Shown here: piece by piece, positions 60,001-64,000 of the stretch
Position numbering within the stretch: position 1 is the first letter of the stretch
Layout of the letters: every line of letters starts with the position of its first letter
Notes under the pieces: model-generated
Seen by the model: only the letters and a program-made list of their open reading frames with translations
Told to the model about the DNA's origin: nothing
The model's database searches: none
DNA from: Ciona savignyi
Taxonomy: Eukaryota; Chordata; Ascidiacea; Phlebobranchia; Cionidae
Assembly: GCA_000149265.1 (NCBI GenBank)
Contig: CH003396.1
Location: forward strand, 187,445-251,444
DNA length: 64,000 nt
Direction: 5' to 3'
Position numbers and translations under genes: made by a program

Positions 60001-61681
60001 GGCAATATTTATAAACTATGCCAGATACTATTATGCTTACATGCCTAATAATACATTTGTATGATTGACATAAGGTTAAGAGTTTAAGATATATTAAGTA
60101 GAATGTTTGTTTACAATAGCGATGTGGTGTAGCTTGGTGTGTGGGGTCATGGGAATCACAGGGTGTGTGGGATTAAAGGAAAATTTGTATTCCATTTTTT
60201 CCAAATTTCCACTATACCTTTACTGCTAAGTTGAGCTGCTGGTTCTTTATGTTCGCTCCCATTCTCTGCAGCACGCTCCCCCACTTCACTCAACTGGTCA
60301 ACTTTTTGCTCCGCTTCTTTTGGTGTTTCTTTGGCGGGGCTTTCTGGTGTCTTTTGAATTTCCTTCTTAGGTTCCTGATTGGACGATTCTTCACTTGGCG
60401 ATGTTTCTATGGTAACGTCTTCTTGAGCGGCGACACTGGTTTGTTTCTCGTTTTCACCTGTGTCTGGTTTCTCATCGTTGCTTATGGCATCTGCAGATAA
60501 TATAAACAGTCACTTGGTGAAAATCAAATTCCCATATGTGTCCATAAAACACAACCCTACTCTCCATCACATTCAACACACTCCAACAGCGATTACAACC
60601 TGACTGCAAAGGCAGAAGGTAGTTTAACAATATAAGCATTTTCTATATCCAGAAACTATGTGGAACCTATACTAAATATTGATATGCAAAGCAAAAAGAT
60701 TTATGTGGAAGAATTGTAAGTTGGCCAGTAGTAAAGCTAGGCGTTATTCTTAATACAACTTTAGGTTCACATCAGAAGGAACTTTAATCAATTACACCCA
60801 GCTCTAGAGTTAATTTTAGTCAGTTATTCAAGCACACAACAACAAACTCACCACTTTTTTTGGAAGTCCCCTCACTCTTATCTTTCTCTTTCTCTTTCTC
60901 TTCTATTTTCCTGAGAGAGCCGAAAGAGGAGGCGTTCCTCCTGATACCTCGATCGGAATCCCGAGATGCATCGATTGTTCGTTTCCCTCCTCGCTTTTGT
61001 GTCTGCAACACGCCAATTCGTTTTAACACCATGACTAATAAATACTGTTAGAAACCGTGATCGAAATTTTAGACTTTGGATTGTATTGCTAAGACATGGG
61101 CAACACTGAAAACTGTTCACTAAAACTATGGAATCTAATTTTAACCCTAATTTTTTTTTCAGCCCCAGAACTAACCATAACTCTAAACCCGTGTTTAAAA
61201 CTAATTTAATGCCATAATCTTCATTTTAGTGTACAGTTTCCCTCCTTACACCCTTTTAGTTTTCTCTTAGGACACAATACCATATACCGATACTAAGGTA
61301 TTCTTTGATTCTTTGTCCCATCTGTGAGCATATAGTATTTTGATAAAGAGGCATCACATTAGATTCTTTTTAGAAATTTGTTTGCATGACATTTATGCCA
61401 TACATCCAAACATACATATTGACACAGAATATACGATACAGTTGCACCAAACAAGCTTTTAGTTTAAAGAGTTGCGGGTACAGTTTTTAGGCTTTATATC
61501 AACAATTAGTATTTATCTATATTTAAATTTTTTTATATAAATCTGAGACCAACATTACACAATCTAAGTAATTCTTAAGAAATAAAGATTTTACCGATTG
61601 GAACGCCCCAGAGGAATCGAACACACCAACTTCGCTGTCATCTGCGTCATCTGCCCATTCCGGCATCAACCCTGATTCGCT
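47118..61681 (-). CDS. GIGYF: GIGYF1/2 homologue (GYF-domain translation repressor), 5' end outside window
   Basis: Twenty-two exons: 61595-61681, 60852-61002, 60218-60490, 59862-59917, 58668-58860, 57764-57921, 57038-57219, 56362-56517, 55595-55745, 55180-55266, 54547-54621, 54086-54172, 53569-53642, 52874-53012, 52200-52271, 51635-51799, 51022-51177, 50201-50389, 49386-49539, 48391-48626, 47859-48006, 47118-47185. They total 3057 nt in one frame, 1018 residues and a stop. The first matches the mammalian LPEW...FDSSGAF segment, so about 300 N-terminal residues, including the 4EHP-binding motif, lie upstream of the window. GIGYF proteins bind proline-rich PPG partners through the GYF domain and repress translation with 4EHP in the cytoplasm. 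The introns carry most of the repeats in this part of the window. Confidence 0.93.
47213..47832 (-). mobile_element. Two SINE family B copies head to tail in the last GIGYF intron
   Basis: Copies at about 47213-47505 and 47525-47832 fill almost the entire 673-bp intron. The first is well preserved, the second more diverged. Confidence 0.75.
48015..48245 (+). repeat. AT-rich repeats with ACGATT(A/T)ATTCACGATTT motif
   Basis: Seven or so degenerate units of about 30 bp just upstream of exon 47859-48006. Confidence 0.65.
48391..49539 (-). CDS. GIGYF: GIGYF conserved C-terminal helical domain
   Basis: Exon 49386-49539 includes [20 protein letters not shown] and exon 48391-48626 includes [19 protein letters not shown], matching mammalian TQWCEQ...VPTFVSFLKEVESPYEV. 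A poly-Gln run follows. Confidence 0.9.
48661..49005 (+). repeat. Minisatellite in a GIGYF intron
   Basis: Repeats built around AAACGAATTGTTTGTG and ATGGTAAAATAATTCGGAGC, about 40 and 58 bp long, directly upstream of exon 48391-48626. Confidence 0.85.
49620..50110 (+). repeat. Degenerate repeats with GATCCAAGCG motifs
   Basis: Repeated CCAAGCG(A/G)TCCAAGCG and TACTACAG/ATTAGAGG segments, plus an AACCCTAACC stretch at about 49795-49865. No coding signal. Confidence 0.6.
50201..51799 (-). CDS. GIGYF: GIGYF exons with SEIQKLQ, MEIQMEE and VWG motifs
   Basis: Exon 51635-51799 carries [18 protein letters not shown] (mammalian LAEIQKLEEERERQL). Exon 51022-51177 carries GVWG and SLMEIQMEE (mammalian SGWG and SLLEIQQEE). 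Exon 50201-50389 carries GVWGNQG and further tryptophans. Confidence 0.85.
51200..51545 (+). repeat. GTTGATATTGATAAAA repeats
   Basis: Degenerate 12-17 bp repeats; the same motif reappears in another GIGYF intron at 54370-54480. Confidence 0.8.
52200..55266 (-). CDS. GIGYF: GIGYF charged coiled-coil (exons 55180-55266 to 52200-52271)
   Basis: Six short exons rich in Glu, Arg, Lys and Gln form one continuous predicted helix, as in mammalian GIGYF2. Most are multiples of three, so single exons could be skipped without changing frame. Confidence 0.85.
52270..52569 (+). repeat. 30-bp minisatellite made of splice acceptors
   Basis: Ten units abut exon 52200-52271. On the transcript strand each unit ends in TTCTTCCCAG (one unit degenerate), preceded by TTTACAT, and the first AG is the real acceptor. 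Units 1-6 alternate in two forms, giving a 60-bp higher-order repeat. Confidence 0.9.
52681..52776. mobile_element. Short MITE with GAGCTGGGC(A/G)TAATT termini
   Basis: About 96 bp with 15-bp inverted ends differing at one position; the centre also contains GTAATTCCGTAA repeats. A decayed relative lies at about 60736-60805. Confidence 0.6.
53172..53458 (+). mobile_element. SINE family B copy in a GIGYF intron
   Basis: Near full length, between exons 53569-53642 and 52874-53012. Confidence 0.7.
54370..54480 (+). repeat. GTTGATATTGATAAAA repeats, second array
   Basis: Same units as 51200-51545, about 3 kb away in a different intron. Confidence 0.75.
55595..57219 (-). CDS. GIGYF: GIGYF Q-rich region (exons 57038-57219, 56362-56517, 55595-55745)
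   Basis: Long glutamine-rich runs in the first exon, then [19 protein letters not shown] and a segment with SIWDDDPT that matches the SIWE position after the GYF domain in mammals. Confidence 0.85.
57764..58860 (-). CDS. GIGYF: GYF domain (exons 58668-58860 and 57764-57921)
   Basis: [13 protein letters not shown] and [17 protein letters not shown] give the signature W-x-Y-x-D-P-x-G-x-x-Q-G-P-F...M..W...GYF, followed by LLVKRACD and FVPLGDL. Aromatic residues that hold proline-rich ligands are present. A hAT-like MITE lies in the intron that splits the domain. Confidence 0.93.
58399..58614. mobile_element. hAT-like MITE in the intron splitting the GYF domain
   Basis: Ends CAGCGTTTCCAAACC and GGTTGGGAAACACTG are near-perfect inverted repeats of the CAGTG-TTCC-AACC type. 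No clear 8-bp target duplication remains. Confidence 0.7.
59740..59848 (+). mobile_element. SINE family A copy in a GIGYF intron
   Basis: Ends about 14 bp from the donor of exon 59862-59917. Confidence 0.6.
59862..61681 (-). CDS. GIGYF: GIGYF acidic and charged region (exons 61595-61681, 60852-61002, 60218-60490, 59862-59917)
   Basis: Starts with [21 protein letters not shown], the best-conserved landmark before the GYF domain. Then comes a basic/serine segment and a Glu/Lys/Pro-rich, probably disordered region. The exon 61595-61681 acceptor is duplicated upstream (see findings). Confidence 0.85.
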
Positions 61682-64000
61682 CTGTGGGTGGGAGGGGTGA
61701 ATTGGGGGGGGGGATATTGGGGCCGGGTTAGGTTGAGACAGATATGGGTTACAGTTGGGGTTATGACATGGGTATAACTGGGATCATGAAAAATGGTGGG
61801 TATGAGTTTAATAGACACCTGAGAAAAAGTTACAAGGCGCGAAGCGGCGAAAGTTACACGTGGATATTGAACAAACCTAATTCGCCCTGTGGGTGGAGAT
61901 AAACCCTTTAAGGTGGACTTACCTAACAAGTTATGAGACAATAACCATGAATAAGTGGGGGTTAATTTGGCGTGTATATCGGGGTCAGGTGGGTTGACAC
62001 AGATAGGAGTTATAGTTGGGGTGAAGACATGGGTATAACTGGGATAATGAAAAAATGGTGGACTATTGGGCATAATTTTAACAGAGGCGCAAAGGTTACA
62101 AAAGGATATTAAACATCGGTTTATCTGGTCTAAGTTGGGATAGAAATGGGCTATAGACATGGGGGAAGGTGTGTAAGTGGAAGTTGGTAAGGTACATCAG
62201 GATTTAACTGGGGCATAAGAGAAGGTTAAGTATGGATATTACACAATTTTAACTGGAAAATATTCTTCAAGATATGGGTGAGTGTAAACTCCACATCTTT
62301 TAAGGTAAAAATCCCGAAAAATGAGATAAAAAATGCGTTGGGAAGAACAATCATTATAACAGAGCACAGTTATAAATTTTTTTAGGTCGACGGCGATTGT
62401 TATTTTTCCAATTTTGAAAGGCTACTCTGATTCTATTATAACAAGCAAAGCGACTACTGTTGCCCAAGAAAATTGAATGACAGTGGGTTTGCTAAATATG
62501 AAAGCTGGATTAGAACCAGTTTGCACAAGATTTAGCATCTAACCGAGGTACCAAATGGGCACACGACTAAATAATTAATCCCATGTAAATAAAAAAATTA
62601 AACTTTTATAAAATGATAAAATCAATCAACCACTAAGATTAAAGCATTAGTAGCATGAGGGGTGAATTACTTTGGCATACTAATCATATGGTCACATGAA
62701 TAACGCTCTTAATAAATAACCTGCATACCCAGATAACTTTTTTCATGCTTATACGTTATGCTAAATCATGTTTAGTAAATTAATGAAGGGTAATACAATG
62801 TAAACTGTGGGCTTTCTACAACCTTTATTCCACTTAATCAGCATATATGGTGAGTAAGGTACCAAAGAGACAATCTAAAATTTATGATAAACATACAAAC
62901 AAACAATCATCTCTGAGTGAAGGTGTTATGAAACTTTTTTTGGAAGAAAGGTTATGATATTATACATTGTATAACAATCCTCCCTGATTAAAATACCACA
63001 GATATCGTCCAAGTACAAAATTGGCTGCCAGAAAAACACTATTTCTTAACTAAAATGTGACTCAGGTTTGTTTTTGTCATTTTTCTTTATCACCAATGAT
63101 AATAAATGGTGATTTATTATTCTCCATTGCCCCATATGGAACAACGGGTTCAGGTAATATTTGTGGCATATTAGCAAATGTACAAATATAGGCAGATTGA
63201 AACCCAGTGTACCATAACATTGACGTTTCACTAGCTTTAACCGTAACCAGCGAAACATTTACTCTGCGGTAAACTTTAAACCATTTTTATGTTTGGCAAG
63301 TGTCAACAATGAAAGAACGGTTACCAACCCATAAGAGCGACTTTTTTAACATTATTATCCCTTATATGACCTAACAACCAATAAGTCAGTCACACATACC
63401 AGTAACTGCCCTTATGGTTTATGGTTTTAAAGTCTAAGGCGGAAAAGGTTATTTTTGCAACCCAAACTATTGCCTGTTTTGACAGATTACACTTTTATGG
63501 ATAACAGCAAAAACAATTCCAGTTTTGACAACAACTTTTAAAGTTAATGCATAAGAACTTTTGTACATCCCATTCTAAATAATGTGTGTGTTGGCACATA
63601 CAAAATTACATGTTCAAAATTGTTTACAAATGGGTATAAAGCTCTAAAGATTGCATATCTATTTGTATAACTATTTATTTTGTTAGGTCTATTACACATC
63701 CAACATCTGTTAAATATATATTACGTCAAAATGACCAAAATTGCATAGAATTTATTAGGAACTGCCAATTTCCTGCAGTGTGGAATTTCCTGTTCCCAAA
63801 CATGAATGTATCACATAAGCATTGTATTTTAGGACTAAATATTTGGTTGTATGTAAAACCTGTGGTTAAATTTTGTTATAAACTGATAAATTTAACTATT
63901 AAATAAATTTTGCTTATAGGTACTCAATGGAAATTGGACATATGGCAGTTTTATAAGAAAGACACTTAATTTCTGAACAAACAAATTTTTTTTATTATCC
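61682..64000. other. Presumed GIGYF intron, no exon seen
   Basis: The first 450 bp hold a two-unit tandem duplication of about 205 bp. The rest is AT-rich. I found no frame resembling the GIGYF N-terminus on the minus strand and nothing convincing on the plus strand. Confidence 0.5.

Noticed and set aside
1-64000. CRISPR arrays, operons, bacterial features
   Set aside because: Eukaryotic exon/intron structure throughout; tandem repeats have no unique spacers.

Overview
The window looks like a compact, AT-rich chordate genome, most likely an ascidian of the Ciona type. The reasons are vertebrate-like protein families split by many short introns, intronic SINE copies every few kilobases, a Ty3/gypsy retroelement, and small hAT-like MITEs. 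The species call is an inference; no sequence here names it. Exon models were built by hand from splice sites plus frame continuity. Phases agree across every junction listed except one in the thrombospondin gene.

Layout. (1) 453-7544, minus: a secreted multidomain gene (signal peptide, FN3, TIL, FN3, Thr-rich linker, thyroglobulin type-1, FN3) that runs off the left edge. (2) 8185-16644, minus: a tandem paralogue with the same exon order, complete to its stop, ending in FN3s and a C-terminal von Willebrand A domain; its first exon was not found. (3) 17.5-19.1 kb: no convincing gene, but a cluster of CRE-like sites. (4) 20.2-26.6 kb: repeat-rich block made of a roughly 1.2 kb segment present twice in tandem, one copy split by a broken Ty3/gypsy fossil (20841-24669). 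(5) 27153-31508, plus: five-exon NHL-repeat membrane protein. (6) 32202-45001, minus: secreted thrombospondin type-1 repeat protein, convergent with (5). An intronless creatine-kinase-like gene (39061-40152, plus) lies inside its large intron. (7) 47118-61681, minus: 22 exons of a GIGYF1/2 homologue (GYF domain, Q-rich and coiled-coil segments, conserved C-terminus); its N-terminal exons lie outside the window.

Most notable observations. The creatine-kinase homologue has lost nearly all nucleotide-binding arginines and the specificity loop, so it looks like an intact pseudokinase. Splice sites are repeatedly duplicated here: two SINE insertions sit exactly on splice sites with target duplications that rebuild the site, a 30-bp minisatellite repeats a splice acceptor ten times, and a 205-bp tandem duplication copies another acceptor. 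The two FN3/TIL/Tg1 genes are an exon-by-exon tandem duplication. The retroelement has a paralogous empty site about 5 kb away that confirms its exact ends. The genes do not form one pathway: three encode secreted or adhesive modular proteins, one a membrane beta-propeller protein, and one a cytoplasmic translation regulator.
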